From the NCBI GenBank assembly GCA_002683825.1, contig NYUD01000016.1, forward strand, positions 90,284 through 154,283: a DNA stretch of 64,000 nt. The letters are read 5' to 3'. The position numbers were made by a program, and so were the translations under genes. How positions within the stretch are numbered: position 1 is the stretch's first letter; each line of letters opens with the position of its first letter. Positions 49,207 to 64,000 of this stretch are shown in pieces. Under the pieces are notes generated by a model. That model was not told the DNA's origin, made no database searches, and was given only the letters and a program-made list of their open reading frames with translations. The DNA is from Planctomycetota bacterium. GTDB lineage: Bacteria; Planctomycetota; UBA1135; GCA-002686595.

Positions 49207-49326
49207 GAGGGGCCACGGGCGCGTGCGGCGCTCAAGAGCTCCTCGTCGCAGTGGTCAAGGGTTTCGGGGCGACGGCCGATAGACCCGGATAAGCGGGCGA
49301 AACGACCCGCCGGAAGGAACCCAGTG

Positions 49327-49968
49327 ATGAGCCCCGTCTTGCGCAATCGTTCGAGAGGCCACGCGATCGTGGCCGGCCTCGCCCTCTCTCTACTCGCTTC
49401 CTGTGGCAGCACCAGGTCACAGCTCGTGAACGACAGTCCCGCCGTCAACGACGTCTGGCTTCAGCCCTCGCCGATTCTCCAGCAGCAGCTCGCCGATGAA
49501 GCCCAGCGTCTTCCCTGGACCCGTGGGTTCGAGCATCTCGAGCAGATTCGCTGGTTCGCCTCGGTCGGTGAGCCGGCCTACGAAACCCTGCTGAGGCTGG
49601 CCGAGGACAGGCGCGACCGCGTGGCCGCCGCTGCTCTGGCTGCGCTCGGCGCGACCCTCGATCGCCGCCTGGTGTCCCACATCCGGATGTTGAAGTGGAG
49701 CGGGGAGCGCGACCAGACGGATCTCGGTCTCGAACGGGCTCGCGCCCTGATCCGTCTGGGCGACTGGTCGGAGATACCGCTCCTGATCAGGGGGCTCCGG
49801 GACGGGCGTATCTACACGCGCGCACTCTGCCTCGATGCCTTGCGCGAGGCGACCCACGAGACGCACGGATTCGATCCGCGTTCCGATGCCGGCGTCCGCA
49901 AGAAATCCATCGAACGCTGGGAAAGCTGGTGGAACGACCGCGCGGGTGACGAGTTCCTGCGTGGCTGA
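49327..49968 (+). CDS. HEAT-repeat lipoprotein
   Basis: LALSLLASCGS lipobox; HEAT-like helices; C-terminal FDPRSDAGVRKKSIERWESWWNDRAGDEFLRG. Confidence 0.8.
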   Translation: MSPVLRNRSRGHAIVAGLALSLLASCGSTRSQLVNDSPAVNDVWLQPSPILQQQLADEAQRLPWTRGFEHLEQIRWFASVGEPAYETLLRLAEDRRDRVAAAALAALGATLDRRLVSHIRMLKWSGERDQTDLGLERARALIRLGDWSEIPLLIRGLRDGRIYTRALCLDALREATHETHGFDPRSDAGVRKKSIERWESWWNDRAGDEFLRG

Positions 49969-50328
49969 TCAGTTCCGCGAAATGGGGCTGTGGCGATCGA
50001 CGAGCTCGGCGATCATGGCCGCGAAGACCGGCTCCGCGCGCAGGCACGCGAGGTCGCCGTCGCGCCGCATGAACTCCGGGTCGTCGTAGCCGAGTGCGAT
50101 CGCCTGGCGCAGGGACTCCAAGGCCCTGCGCCTACGACCGGTCAGGGCCAGCGAGCACCCCAGGTTGTAGTGCACGACCGGGCTGCGCGGCATCAGGGCG
50201 ACCAGCCTCCGATCGACCTTCATGCCCTCTTCGACAAGGCCCAGTCTGGTCAGAACCCGCGCGAGGCTGACGAGGACACCCACCTGAGCGGGTTTCCGTA
50301 AGGCCTTACGACTCAGAAAACCGGCCAA
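49969..50328 (-). CDS. TPR-repeat protein (start uncertain)
   Basis: VHYNLGCSLALTGRRRRALESLRQAIALGYDDPEFMRRD; TTG start at 50328 or a frame-disrupted ATG at 50402. Confidence 0.7.
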   Translation of the reverse strand: MAGFLSRKALRKPAQVGVLVSLARVLTRLGLVEEGMKVDRRLVALMPRSPVVHYNLGCSLALTGRRRRALESLRQAIALGYDDPEFMRRDGDLACLRAEPVFAAMIAELVDRHSPISRN

Positions 50329-50483
50329 GAACTCGTCTCCCAGCCGCTCGAGGCGACGTCTGGTCGCTGTTCGGACACGGAACTCAGGGGGGGGCCGGGC
50401 ATGGGGGGGGACTTTCTCCTGGGACTTGCAAAGCCCCCGTGTAGGGTAAACTCGGATCCCGGACTATAGGTGGGGAACCTGCC

Positions 50484-50636
50484 ATGAACGACCGTCGTGA
50501 CGCTCTGGGGGCTCGAAACGGCCTGTGCCGCCGCCGCTCGGCTAACCGCCCGGGTTCCGCTCGGGCGAGGGGAGTCTCGCCGGGAACGGGTTTCGAGCGG
50601 CTCGAACTCGGAAACGCAAGCTCAATAGCCCGATGA
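50484..50636 (+). CDS. Candidate small ORF translationally coupled to the downstream gene
   Basis: ATG at 50484: MNDRRDALGARNGLCRRRSANRPGSARARGVSPGTGFERLELGNASSIAR*; TGA overlaps ATG of the next gene (ATGA at 50633-50636). Confidence 0.3.
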   Translation: MNDRRDALGARNGLCRRRSANRPGSARARGVSPGTGFERLELGNASSIAR

Positions 50637-51754
50637 AGATCTACTTCTGCGATCTCTGCAACGAGTCGGTACCCCACGGCGATCTCGAGAACGGGCGAGC
50701 CGTCATGCGCAACGGCCGGGTAATTTGCTCGGCTTGCGAGGTCGCCATGACGTCCGGCTCTGCGACCTCCCCCGGCTCCACGGAGTCCCCGTCGGAGGGC
50801 GGCGCAGGGGTCGAGAGGACGAACGCGACTTCGGGGAGACAGAGGTCAGTGCGCGGGGCCTCGCCGGTGGCGGCCATGGCCGTCGCTTTGGCCTCGTTTT
50901 CGCTTCTGGGGACCCTCGCGATGGGGGCCTTTCTGTTTACCAACACCGACGAGCATCTGCGTCTGGTGGAGGACGAGATCGCCGATGCGCGCCGCGAAGC
51001 TCTCGAGGACGACCGTTCCATCGAGTCACGCTTTGCGGATGAGGTGCGCCGTACGACCGACGAGCTCGCCGATGCACGCGCGAGTCTGGCCGATCTGCGG
51101 GCACGCCTGGAGGAATCTGCTCGCTCCCGAAACGATTCGTTGGCCCGCGTGCGAGAAGACATCCTCGAATGGGATGGACGCTTACGCGATGTGGAGGGCG
51201 TGCTTTCCACCGTCGAACGTCACGGTATCGAGCTGGGCCAGATACGCGACAGTGCGGCGAATTTGCGTACCGACATCGTGCTCGTCGGTGAACGCGTCAA
51301 GGAACAACGCGATCGCCAGGAGGAACAGCAAAAGGCCGCGGAGTCCGTGCAGAAAAGCGAGGATTCCCAACCCGCGTGGTGGCCTCTGGTCGGGGAGCTT
51401 TCGAGCCAGAATTCCGGCGTGCGTTGGCAGGCGGTGCAATCCCTGGGGGCGACCAAGGACGGGGCCGTGGCCACCCACTTGACGGCCATGCTGAAGGACC
51501 CCGATATCTTCGTCCGCATGGCTACGGCACGGATTCTCGGGGATCTCCAGGCGGTCGTGGGAATCCCCGCGCTGATCGATGCGCTCGAGGACCCCGAGGC
51601 CAGCGTGCGCGAGGCTTCGGTCGTCTCACTGCGCGGCGTGACCGGACAGAACTTCCGCTTCGATCCTGGAGGAAAGGGCTCCGAGCGCGCCAAGCGCGTC
51701 AAGGCCTGGCGCACCTGGTGGGAGAAGTCGGCCGACGATCTGCTCGGCAGCTAA
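50633..51754 (+). CDS. Zinc-ribbon / TM / coiled-coil / HEAT-repeat protein
   Basis: CDLC...CSAC N-terminus, TM VALASFSLLGTLAMGAFLF, long charged coiled coil, HEAT repeats, C-terminal FDPGGKGSERAKRVKAWRTWWEKSADDLLGS. Confidence 0.82.
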   Translation: MKIYFCDLCNESVPHGDLENGRAVMRNGRVICSACEVAMTSGSATSPGSTESPSEGGAGVERTNATSGRQRSVRGASPVAAMAVALASFSLLGTLAMGAFLFTNTDEHLRLVEDEIADARREALEDDRSIESRFADEVRRTTDELADARASLADLRARLEESARSRNDSLARVREDILEWDGRLRDVEGVLSTVERHGIELGQIRDSAANLRTDIVLVGERVKEQRDRQEEQQKAAESVQKSEDSQPAWWPLVGELSSQNSGVRWQAVQSLGATKDGAVATHLTAMLKDPDIFVRMATARILGDLQAVVGIPALIDALEDPEASVREASVVSLRGVTGQNFRFDPGGKGSERAKRVKAWRTWWEKSADDLLGS

Positions 51755-51806
51755 GGGCTTCACTTCTTGCGGCGAGTTGCGGGGCCGGGTGCCTCACAGC
51801 GCATGT

Positions 51807-54737
<2,931 letters not shown>

Positions 54738-54849
54738 GCTCTTCACAGCGCCGCAGCGTAGCGTCTCGGAGGCTCGGCCGAGAGGAGTTAGGCGTCGGGA
54801 ATCGTGGGGAACCCGACCGCCCCCAGTTGCGGACGCGTAGCATGGCCCC

Positions 54850-56262
54850 ATGAAACTCGCTGTCCTCTTGCTCCTCGCCCTCGGTGCGTACGCCTCGACT
54901 TCGAACGGATCGGCCGCGGCCCAGGCAGGCGCCCGGCCCCACGAGCCCCAGGCGGGGGCTGCGGGCGTCGGTGATCCCTACTATCCCGAGCTCGGCAACG
55001 GGGGCTACGACGTCTCCCATTACGACCTCGATCTGGAGGTGGACATGGCCAGCGGTTGGCTGACGGGCGAGGCGACCCTCCAGGCCGTCGCGCTGCAGGA
55101 CCTCTCCAGCTTCAACCTGGACCTGTACGGCCTCGATGTCGATTCGATCGATGTCGATGGAACGGAGGTGGATTTCGACCACGACGTGCACGAAGTGACC
55201 GTGGACCTCGAGGACCATCTCCACTCAGGTGCACCGTTCCAGGTGGTCGTGCGATACGAAGGCGTCCCCGAGCTGGTGCCGGAACCGGCCATGAGCGTGC
55301 TGCCGGGAGTCGGCTGGATCCACGCCCAGAGTGGCGTGTATGTGCTCAGCGAATGCAGCGGCGCCGCTTCGTGGTTTCCGTGCAACGATCACCCGCGCGA
55401 CAAGGCGACCTTTTCCTTCACCGTCAAGGTCAAGAAACCCTTCGTCGTCGCGAGCAACGGCCTTCCTGTCGGCGAGACGGATCACGGCGACAGCCGGACC
55501 TTTCGCTTCGAGGCTTCCGATCCGATGGCGACCTATCTGGCCACCGTCAACATCGCCGAATTCAAGACCACCGAACTCGACGGGCCCGCGGGGATCGCGA
55601 TGACGCTCTACCACCCGACCGACGCGACGCCGCAGGAACTCAAGGCCTTCGAACGGCAGGGGGAGATGATCGAGTACTTCTCGATGCTCTTCGGTCCCTA
55701 TCCCTTCGAGGCCTGCGGGGGAGTCATCTCCTACGAAAATCTGCCCGGCGCCCTCGAGACCCAAACACTACCGGTCTACGGACGGGGCATGCCGGAGGTC
55801 GTCGTGGCCCACGAGGTGGCTCACCAGTGGTTCGGCAACTGCGTCAGCCCGGGGCGCTGGCAGGACATGTGGCTGAACGAGGGCTTTGCGAGCTACGCCG
55901 AATGGCTGTGGCTGGAGAAAAACTCCGGGGCACTCGCACTCGATAACCGAGCCCGTCGAACCTACGCAGGGCTGCGCCGTCGCAGGGTCGGATCGACCGC
56001 CGAGCCCGGTCTCGGCGCTCTCTTCGGCGCCAACGTGTACGAGCGCGGCGCGTACGTCCTGCACCTTCTGCGTGATGAGGTCGGTGACGAAAAGTTCTTC
56101 GAGCTCCTCACGCGATGGGTCGAGACCTTCCATGACGCCACGGCGACGACCGAGGATTTCCTGGCGCTTTCCGACAAGGTCTGCGGGGAGGGGACGAGCG
56201 AGTTTCTCACCCCACTCCTGTACGACGATATTTTGCCCGTCGTGCCCGACTACGAGGGCTGA
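54850..56262 (+). CDS. M1 family metallopeptidase, secreted, short form
   Basis: [10 protein letters not shown]...[12 protein letters not shown]; signal peptide; 470 aa. Confidence 0.92.
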   Translation: MKLAVLLLLALGAYASTSNGSAAAQAGARPHEPQAGAAGVGDPYYPELGNGGYDVSHYDLDLEVDMASGWLTGEATLQAVALQDLSSFNLDLYGLDVDSIDVDGTEVDFDHDVHEVTVDLEDHLHSGAPFQVVVRYEGVPELVPEPAMSVLPGVGWIHAQSGVYVLSECSGAASWFPCNDHPRDKATFSFTVKVKKPFVVASNGLPVGETDHGDSRTFRFEASDPMATYLATVNIAEFKTTELDGPAGIAMTLYHPTDATPQELKAFERQGEMIEYFSMLFGPYPFEACGGVISYENLPGALETQTLPVYGRGMPEVVVAHEVAHQWFGNCVSPGRWQDMWLNEGFASYAEWLWLEKNSGALALDNRARRTYAGLRRRRVGSTAEPGLGALFGANVYERGAYVLHLLRDEVGDEKFFELLTRWVETFHDATATTEDFLALSDKVCGEGTSEFLTPLLYDDILPVVPDYEG

Positions 56263-56266
56263 GCGC

Positions 56267-57700
56267 TCAGGCGAGGAGTTTCTGAGCGACTTTTCCGTAG
56301 ACGTCGGTCAGGCGGAAATCGCGACCCTGGGAGCGATAGGTCAGGCGCTCGTGGTCGAGTCCCAGAAGGTGCAACAGGGTCGCGTGCAGGTCGTGCACGG
56401 AGACCGGATCCTCGGTGACGGAGTAACCGAGCTCATCCGTTGCGCCCAGGGTGATGCCGGGCCGCACGCCTCCGCCCGCCAGCCACATCGTGAAGGCGTG
56501 TGGGTGATGGTCGCGACCCAGATAGGTCGACCCGTTGCGCTCCTCGTTCATCGGTGTGCGACCGAACTCGCCCCCCCAGACGACGAGCGTGTCCTCCAGG
56601 AGTCCCAGACGCTTCAGGTCCTTGAGGAGTGCGGCGCAGGCGCGGTCGGTCTCTTCGCAGCGCTGGGGCAGGGAAGTCACGATGTCGTCGCTGGGTGAGG
56701 TGCCGTGGCTGTCCCATCCCCAGTGGTAGAGCTGAACGAAACGCACCCCGCGTTCGACCAGCCGCCGGGCCAGGAGGCAATTGTTGGCGAAGGAAGCGCT
56801 GCCGGCCTGGGCGCCGTAAAGCTCGCGCACTTCCTGCGGCTCCTTTTCGATCTCCACGAGCTCGGGCACGCTGGTTTGCATGCGGTAGGCGAGTTCGTAT
56901 TGCGCGATGCGCGTCTGAATTTCCGGATCGCCGAGTTCGAGGAGGCGGGCTTCGTTCAGCGAACGCAACGCGTCGAGCACCCGTCTGCGGGAGCCCGGCT
57001 GCATGCCTTCGGGATTCGACAGAAAGAGCACCGGGTCGCCCTGGGATTGGAAGCGCACCCCCTGATGGACGGTAGGCAGGAAACCGCTGTTCCACAAGGA
57101 GTGGCCCCCGCTCGGACCGTAGGCGCCCGACAGCATGACGACGAAGGCGGGCAGGTCCTGGTTCTCGCTGCCCAGGCCGTAGGACAACCAGGAACCCATG
57201 CTGGGCCGTCCGACCCGTTCGAAACCCGTGTTCAAGAACAGCTGGCCGGGCGCGTGATTGAACTGGGTGGTGTGCATCGAGCGCACGATGGCGATGTCGT
57301 CGGCGACACCTGCGAGATGGGGCAAGAGCTCCGAGAGTTCTTGACCGGATTCACCGTGTTTGGCGAAGCCATAGGGTGAGGCGAGAAGTTTCGGGACGCC
57401 CTTGATGAAGGCGAAACGCTCGCCCTGGATCAGATCTTCGGGAACCGGTTCCCGGTCGTGCGCGGCGAGCGCCGGCTTGGGATCGAAGAGATCCAGCTGG
57501 GAGGGCGAGCCGGCCATGTGCAGGTAGATGATGCGCTTGGCGCGGGGTGCGAAGTGTGGACCCGTGTGGGTCGTTCCTTGCGCCGACGCCGAATCTCCAA
57601 GGAGCGTCTGTAGGGCCAGCGAACCGAGCCCCAGGCCGCCGGATCCGAGCAGCGCACGGCGGGTCAGGGCTCTTGCGTGTTCGGGTCGGGGATGGGACAT
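56267..57700 (-). CDS. DUF1501 domain-containing protein
   Basis: [17 protein letters not shown] Tat-like N-terminus; [36 protein letters not shown]. Confidence 0.93.
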   Translation of the reverse strand: MSHPRPEHARALTRRALLGSGGLGLGSLALQTLLGDSASAQGTTHTGPHFAPRAKRIIYLHMAGSPSQLDLFDPKPALAAHDREPVPEDLIQGERFAFIKGVPKLLASPYGFAKHGESGQELSELLPHLAGVADDIAIVRSMHTTQFNHAPGQLFLNTGFERVGRPSMGSWLSYGLGSENQDLPAFVVMLSGAYGPSGGHSLWNSGFLPTVHQGVRFQSQGDPVLFLSNPEGMQPGSRRRVLDALRSLNEARLLELGDPEIQTRIAQYELAYRMQTSVPELVEIEKEPQEVRELYGAQAGSASFANNCLLARRLVERGVRFVQLYHWGWDSHGTSPSDDIVTSLPQRCEETDRACAALLKDLKRLGLLEDTLVVWGGEFGRTPMNEERNGSTYLGRDHHPHAFTMWLAGGGVRPGITLGATDELGYSVTEDPVSVHDLHATLLHLLGLDHERLTYRSQGRDFRLTDVYGKVAQKLLA

Positions 57701-57706
57701 TCGGGC

Positions 57707-60700
57707 CTAGCCCTTCGTGATCGTTTCGTCGAGGTTCAGGAGCGCGTTGGCCACGACCGTCCAGGCCGCGAGTTCGACGGGATCGAGATCATCGTCCCCG
57801 AACTGGAGCGGCAAGCTGGTGGGAACGGCGAGTTTGCGGGCGGCCACGGGGTCCATCTCAAAGGCCCTGAGTTCCGCTTCGAAAAGCTCGCGCAGGACGC
57901 GCCGTTCCGGATCGGTGGGGCGTCGAGAGGTGCAGGTGCGGAAGCCGAAATCGATGCGTTCCTCCACGCTGGTTCCACCTTCGCGGACGAGGCGACGCGC
58001 AAGTGCGACGGCGCATTCGACAAAGCACGGATCGTTGAGCAACGCGAGCGCCTGCAGGGGCGTGTTGCTGCGCGCGCGGCGCGTACAGGAAAGCTCGCGG
58101 CTGGTCGCATCGAAGATCAGGAAGGTCGGGTACGGCGCCGTGCGACGCCAGAACGTGTACAGACCTCGGCGCCAGCGGTCACGGCCCGTGGCCGTCTCCC
58201 AGCGGTCGCCGCTGTAGGTCATCGTCCAGGTTCCCTGGGGCTGGGGCGGGAAGACGCTGGGGCCTCCGACCGAGCGATCCAGAAGTCCGCTGAGCGCCAG
58301 GGCGATGTCCCGCACGCCCTCCGCATCGACCCGATGGCGCGGACCGCGGGAAAGGAATCGATTGGAGGGATCGCGCTCGGAGTGTTCGGGCGCCATGCGT
58401 GCGCTCTGTCGGTAGGTGTGCGAGCTCAGGATCGTTCTGTGGAGCTCCTTCACGCTCCAATCGACGTCCTTGAAGTGCAGCGCCAGCCAATCCAGCAGTT
58501 CGGGGTGCGTGGGAGGATCTCCCTGGCGGCCGAAGTCTGCGCTGGTGGCGACGAGGCCGGTTCCGAAGAGCCTCTCCCACAGACGATTGACGAAGACCCG
58601 AGCGGTCAGGGGGTGGGCGTCGTCGACCAACCAGCGTGCGAGATCCAGTCGGTCCGGCCTCGCCGCCCTGGGGTGAAGGGGCGGAAGGACGAGCGGCACC
58701 GTGGGTTGGACCTCCTCGCGCAGGTCCAGGAAGCTGCCCCGCGCCTGAAGGTGGGTCGCCCGGGGCTCTTTCAGTTCTCGCAGCACGAGGGCCTCGGGGT
58801 AGGCGAGCTCCTTTTCGACTTGCGCCAGGCGTCGGCGGGTCGCTTCGAGTTCCGGTGCTCGCCCCAGATACCAGCCATGCAGCTCTCGGTTCTCCTCCTC
58901 ATTGCGTGGGCGTCCCAGCATGGCCGTGAGCCCGGGGGGAGGAACCGGATCGAGGTCCGGCGGGCCGGCGTTCAGGAGGCCGATCCGGAAGCGACCGATC
59001 AGGTGGGCCCCGCCGTAGCTCTGGACCAGGGTGAGTTCGAATTCGTCCGTCCCGCTCGACACGAGCGGAGCTGCGAGTTCGACGACCAGGACGTGGGCTT
59101 CCCCCTCGCCGCCGGCGATCGCCCAACCGCTCAGCGGGTCTCCATCGACGGTGTCGCCCGGCCGCCAGGGCCTATCCGGTTGGTGGAAGTCCGCGCGCGC
59201 GCTGCGGAGCTCGATCGTCTCTTCACCGCGACTGAGCGCCAGGGTGTTCAGGACGAAGTTCCGGTGCGCGGCCCGACCGGGACCCGTTTCGGGCAGGCTC
59301 TCATCGCACAGCACTTCCAGGCGCAGCCCGTTCCAGGTGCCGGCTTCGGCGCGGAAGAGGACGCGGTAGGTGTCCGTGTCGGGCGGCTCGCCCAGGGCCA
59401 GAACCGAATCGTCGTTCAGGACCGCCAGTCTCGAAGTCTCGCCAAAGACCCGCTGCGGGCGAACGGTGCGCCAGGCGTTCAGGCTGGCGCTCCAGGCCTG
59501 CTCCCAGGTGAGAAGGGATTTTTCGAGTTCGGGTGAGAGGGTCGACAGCTCCTCTTCGAGTCGGGCTTTTTCCGCCTTGAGGTCGTTCGCTTCCGCGAGC
59601 TGCGCCGGCGTCGGTGCCGGGATCGTCGGCTCGTCCGAGTTGCCGTCGTCGTCGGTCGAGTTGAAGAAGGCGTAGAAGGAGTAGTAGTCGCGCTGGGAGA
59701 AGGGGTCGTACTTGTGCTCGTGACACTGGGCGCACTCCAGGGTGATGCCCATCCACGTCGATGCGGTCGTGTGCACGCGATCCTTCACCGCCGCGACGCG
59801 AAACTCTTCCGGATCGGCGCCGCCCTCTCGGTTGACCATGGTGTTGCGGTGGAAACCGGTTGCGATCTGCTGTTCGAGCGTCGCATCGGGCAGTAGATCT
59901 CCCGCCAGCTGCTCGATCGTGAAGGTGTCGAACGGCTTGTCCTCGGCGAAGGCGTCGATCACCCAGTCCCGATAGCGCCACATCGTGCGCCGATCGTCCT
60001 TTTCGTAACCCTGGCTGTCGGCGTAGCGCGCCAGGTCCATCCAGTGGCGAGCCTGGTGCTCGGCGTAGTGCGGCGAGTCCAGGAGTCGTTCGAGGGCGCG
60101 CTCCCACGCGCCCGGATCCGGGTCGCCTTCGAAGCGCTCGAGTTCGGAAAGCGACGGCGGCAATCCGGTCAGATCGAGGCTGGCACGTCGCAAGAGCGTC
60201 GCCCGGTCGGCGAGCGGTGAGGGAGAGAGATCCGGTTCGCAAAGGCGCGCTCGAATGAAGCGGTCGATCGCGCTCCCTTCCCCTTCGGGGACCGCCGGCC
60301 GCCGGGGTGCTGAATAGGCCCAGTGGGCCCGCCACGACTCCCTTTCATCGACCGCGTTGCTTTGCGGCCACAACGCGCCCGCGTCGATCCAGCGGACGAA
60401 AAGATCGATCTCCTCCGCGCTCAAGGGGTCCTCGCCTTTCGGCATGCGCTCGTCATCATCGTCCGAACGCAGGCGCAGGATCAGCTCGCTGGCGTCCGCG
60501 TCACCCGCAACGATGACCCCGGTTGTACCGGACGTGCTGGTGGCGAGCGCCGCCGTGCGGAGGTCGAGGCGCAACCCCGCGCGTCGCTTGGTCTCCCCGT
60601 GACAGCCATAGCAGTGCCGGGCGAGAAGCGGCTGGATGTCCCGGGTAAAGTCCGGCTTCTCCGTGGGCGTGATCGCCAGGGACAAGAGCGCAGTGGTGGT

Positions 60701-60712
60701 GAGGCACAGCAT
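57707..60712 (-). CDS. PSCyt1/DUF1549/DUF1553 planctomycete-type cytochrome-domain protein
   Basis: [83 protein letters not shown]. Confidence 0.95.
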   Translation of the reverse strand: MLCLTTTALLSLAITPTEKPDFTRDIQPLLARHCYGCHGETKRRAGLRLDLRTAALATSTSGTTGVIVAGDADASELILRLRSDDDDERMPKGEDPLSAEEIDLFVRWIDAGALWPQSNAVDERESWRAHWAYSAPRRPAVPEGEGSAIDRFIRARLCEPDLSPSPLADRATLLRRASLDLTGLPPSLSELERFEGDPDPGAWERALERLLDSPHYAEHQARHWMDLARYADSQGYEKDDRRTMWRYRDWVIDAFAEDKPFDTFTIEQLAGDLLPDATLEQQIATGFHRNTMVNREGGADPEEFRVAAVKDRVHTTASTWMGITLECAQCHEHKYDPFSQRDYYSFYAFFNSTDDDGNSDEPTIPAPTPAQLAEANDLKAEKARLEEELSTLSPELEKSLLTWEQAWSASLNAWRTVRPQRVFGETSRLAVLNDDSVLALGEPPDTDTYRVLFRAEAGTWNGLRLEVLCDESLPETGPGRAAHRNFVLNTLALSRGEETIELRSARADFHQPDRPWRPGDTVDGDPLSGWAIAGGEGEAHVLVVELAAPLVSSGTDEFELTLVQSYGGAHLIGRFRIGLLNAGPPDLDPVPPPGLTAMLGRPRNEEENRELHGWYLGRAPELEATRRRLAQVEKELAYPEALVLRELKEPRATHLQARGSFLDLREEVQPTVPLVLPPLHPRAARPDRLDLARWLVDDAHPLTARVFVNRLWERLFGTGLVATSADFGRQGDPPTHPELLDWLALHFKDVDWSVKELHRTILSSHTYRQSARMAPEHSERDPSNRFLSRGPRHRVDAEGVRDIALALSGLLDRSVGGPSVFPPQPQGTWTMTYSGDRWETATGRDRWRRGLYTFWRRTAPYPTFLIFDATSRELSCTRRARSNTPLQALALLNDPCFVECAVALARRLVREGGTSVEERIDFGFRTCTSRRPTDPERRVLRELFEAELRAFEMDPVAARKLAVPTSLPLQFGDDDLDPVELAAWTVVANALLNLDETITKG

Positions 60713-61067
60713 TCGGTGCCGCCTATCCTAGCGTGATGATGGGAGTCGGGCTGTACGGAAGCAGGCACGGTGATGGGTGGGTGGTGTCAGGACAATTTCC
60801 ACCCCATTTCAGTGGGTGGTTTGCGGGCCGGGTGTTTCCCGACTTCGGTCATGGTGGTGATCGCGCGCTTTTTCCAGCGGAAAGGTGGCCTGGATCGTGC
60901 GTCCCGTCGAAAGGGCAGGGCCGTCCCCGCCCGGATCGAGGAGGCGCAGGGAGAGGTGCTCGGGCGTTGCAAAGCTCCGCCGTTCGGGACTCGTGGATCT
61001 GCGAGCGGTCTTTCGTCCGGAGGGGGGGTGCACGGAGGGCGCCCGGAAGCGTAGGGTGTCGCGCCGA

Positions 61068-62021
61068 GTGTCCCCCATCCCGCAAAGAAAGATCACCGTC
61101 GTCGGCGCCGGCTATGTCGGCATGAGCGTCGCGCAGAAGTGCGCCGAAAAAAATCTGGCCGCGGAGATCTGTCTGACCGATGTGCTGGAGGGTCGAGCCG
61201 AGGGGATCGCCCTCGATCTGAACCAGGCCGCGGCCATCGAGGGCTACACCTCCCGAGTGGTTGGAACTTGCGAGCCCGGTCCCACGGAACGATCGGATCT
61301 CTTCATCGTGACGGCGGGACGGCCGCGCAAGCCCGGAATGAGCCGCTCCGATCTCCTGGAGGTCAACGGACGTATCGTTGTCGAAGTGGCCGACGTGATT
61401 CGCGAACGATCGCCCGATGCCATCGTCATCGTGGTGACCAATCCGCTCGATCCGATGACCGGACTGATGCGTGCACGCACGGGTTTTCCCGCGCGCCGGG
61501 TCTGCGGCATGGCCGGCCTGCTGGATGCCTCCCGTTTCTCGTGGTTCATCGCCGAAGCCCTCCGGACCTCCGTCAAGGACGTCGATGCGATGGTGCTGGG
61601 GGCCCACGGCGATTCGATGGTTCCGCTGCCGAATGCCTGTACGGTCAACGGAATCGCTCTGGGCGAGCTGTTGGATCGCCCGACGATCGCGGCGCTTTCG
61701 GATCGCACACGTCACGGTGGGGCGGAAATCGTCGGGCTCCTGAAGACCGGCAGCGCCTTCTATGCGCCCGCTTCCTCTGCCGTGGCGATGGCCGCGTCGA
61801 TCTTGAACGACGAACGACGCCTCTTGCCGTGCTCCTGTCTCCTGAACGGACAGTTCGGTGTCGAGGGGATCTACACCGGCGTCCCCGCAATTCTCGGCAA
61901 GATGGGTGTCGAGCGGATCGTCGAGCTACCGCTCGACACCGAGGCGCGCATACAGATGCAAAAGACGGTGGGTGAGATTCAGAAGGATATGGAGGCCCTG
62001 CGCGATTCGGGGCTTTCGTGA
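61068..62021 (+). CDS. mdh: Malate dehydrogenase
   Basis: KITVVGAGYVGMSVAQKCAEKNLA; VTAGRPRKPGMSRSDLLEVN; VLGAHGDSMVPLP. GTG start at 61068; the N-terminal extension in the track is not conserved-looking. Confidence 0.93.
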   Translation: MSPIPQRKITVVGAGYVGMSVAQKCAEKNLAAEICLTDVLEGRAEGIALDLNQAAAIEGYTSRVVGTCEPGPTERSDLFIVTAGRPRKPGMSRSDLLEVNGRIVVEVADVIRERSPDAIVIVVTNPLDPMTGLMRARTGFPARRVCGMAGLLDASRFSWFIAEALRTSVKDVDAMVLGAHGDSMVPLPNACTVNGIALGELLDRPTIAALSDRTRHGGAEIVGLLKTGSAFYAPASSAVAMAASILNDERRLLPCSCLLNGQFGVEGIYTGVPAILGKMGVERIVELPLDTEARIQMQKTVGEIQKDMEALRDSGLS

Positions 62022-62053
62022 AACCAAGCGTTCCCCAGAAGGACTAGAGCGAG

Positions 62054-63457
<1,404 letters not shown>

Positions 63458-63491
63458 GACATCGCCTTTTTCAGCATTCCACCGGACGACG

Positions 63492-64000
63492 ATGAAGAAC
63501 TTCACCCAGGGGTTGATCCCTCTCGCCTTCACCCTTGCCCTGGCCGGTGCTCTCGTGTTCGGCGATGCCGAACGCCGGGACGAACTCACGGCCGAGCGGG
63601 TCGCAGGCCAGGTCTCGTGCGTGACTTCTTCCTTCGGAGGCACCATCGGCGTGTCGGTGGGGGACGACGGCGTCCTGATGATCGACTCGCTCTTCGAACG
63701 CCACGCCGGTGCCGTCGATGCGGTCCTGGCCACCCTGAGCGACGACCGGCCTACTTTTCTGATCAACACACACACCCACGGCGACCACGTCGGCGGCAAT
63801 GCCCACTTTCAGAAGGAAAGTACGGTCGTGGCGCACGAAAACGTGCGCCTGAGGATGAAGGCCGAGGGGGTGGCGGGTCTGCCGACGATGACCTACGGGG
63901 AAGGACTGTCGCTCTACTTCAACGGTGAGGAGATTCGACTCTTTCACGTCGAGAATGCCCACACCGACGGCGACACGATCGTCTGGTTCCGCGATTCGAA
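63492..64000 (+). CDS. MBL-fold metallo-hydrolase, secreted, N-terminal part (runs off window end)
   Basis: Not in ORF track. ATG at 63492: MKNFTQGLIPLAFTLALAGALVFGDAERRDEL...INTHTHGDHVGGNAHFQKESTVVAHENV...; no stop before the window end. Confidence 0.9.
   Translation, partial: MKNFTQGLIPLAFTLALAGALVFGDAERRDELTAERVAGQVSCVTSSFGGTIGVSVGDDGVLMIDSLFERHAGAVDAVLATLSDDRPTFLINTHTHGDHVGGNAHFQKESTVVAHENVRLRMKAEGVAGLPTMTYGEGLSLYFNGEEIRLFHVENAHTDGDTIVWFRDS

Noticed and set aside
54738-54849. Possible glycine riboswitch upstream of gcvP
   Set aside because: Only 112 nt shared with the divergent M1 peptidase promoter; no recognisable glycine aptamer core, only a CTCGGCCGAG palindrome.
54850-56262. M1 peptidase as a truncated pseudogene
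   Set aside because: Active-site [10 protein letters not shown] and downstream NEGFASY are intact and the stop is cleanly placed; short M1 enzymes exist, so no evidence of decay.
60770-60830. TGTCAGGACAATTTCCACCCCATTTCAGTGGGTGG, resembling an insertion-sequence end, and ORF 60809-61096 (-)
   Set aside because: No partner inverted repeat, target duplication or transposase found; could be a relic but not supportable.

Overview
High-GC, gene-dense bacterial window, most likely from a planctomycete (inferred from a PSCyt1/DUF1549/DUF1553 protein next to a DUF1501 protein, sulfatase-like proteins and an ECF-type protein with a membrane anchor and exported domains). I call about 43 protein genes. 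I found no rRNA, tRNA, CRISPR array or intact mobile element. Both edge genes are cut by the window and missing from the ORF track: a metalloprotease paralog at 1-782 (-) and an MBL-fold protein at 63492-64000 (+). Recognisable genes include pqiA/pqiB-like, a Ser/Thr kinase, a PqqB-like MBL protein, two sulfatase-superfamily proteins, a sigma factor fused to regulatory-like beta-sandwich domains, ettA, a NUDIX hydrolase, an ALDH7-like dehydrogenase, boxB/boxC/boxR (aerobic benzoyl-CoA pathway), radical SAM, an HDAC-like deacetylase, two sugar-phosphate transferases, an epimerase, mnmG, yraN, yajC, mnmA, a VWA protein, HEAT proteins, gcvP, an M1 peptidase, mdh and fumC. The most interesting signals are: (1) a long stem that buries the Shine-Dalgarno of a large secreted lipoprotein downstream of boxB; (2) the sigma factor-TM-exported domain fusion; (3) the box cluster co-oriented with two tandem giant lipoproteins; (4) structured leaders upstream of both sugar-phosphate transferase genes; (5) homopolymer tracts in yajC and at the start of a TPR gene; (6) sulfatase-fold proteins lacking the FGly Cys/Ser motif. 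All calls come from reading the sequence; no database search was run.
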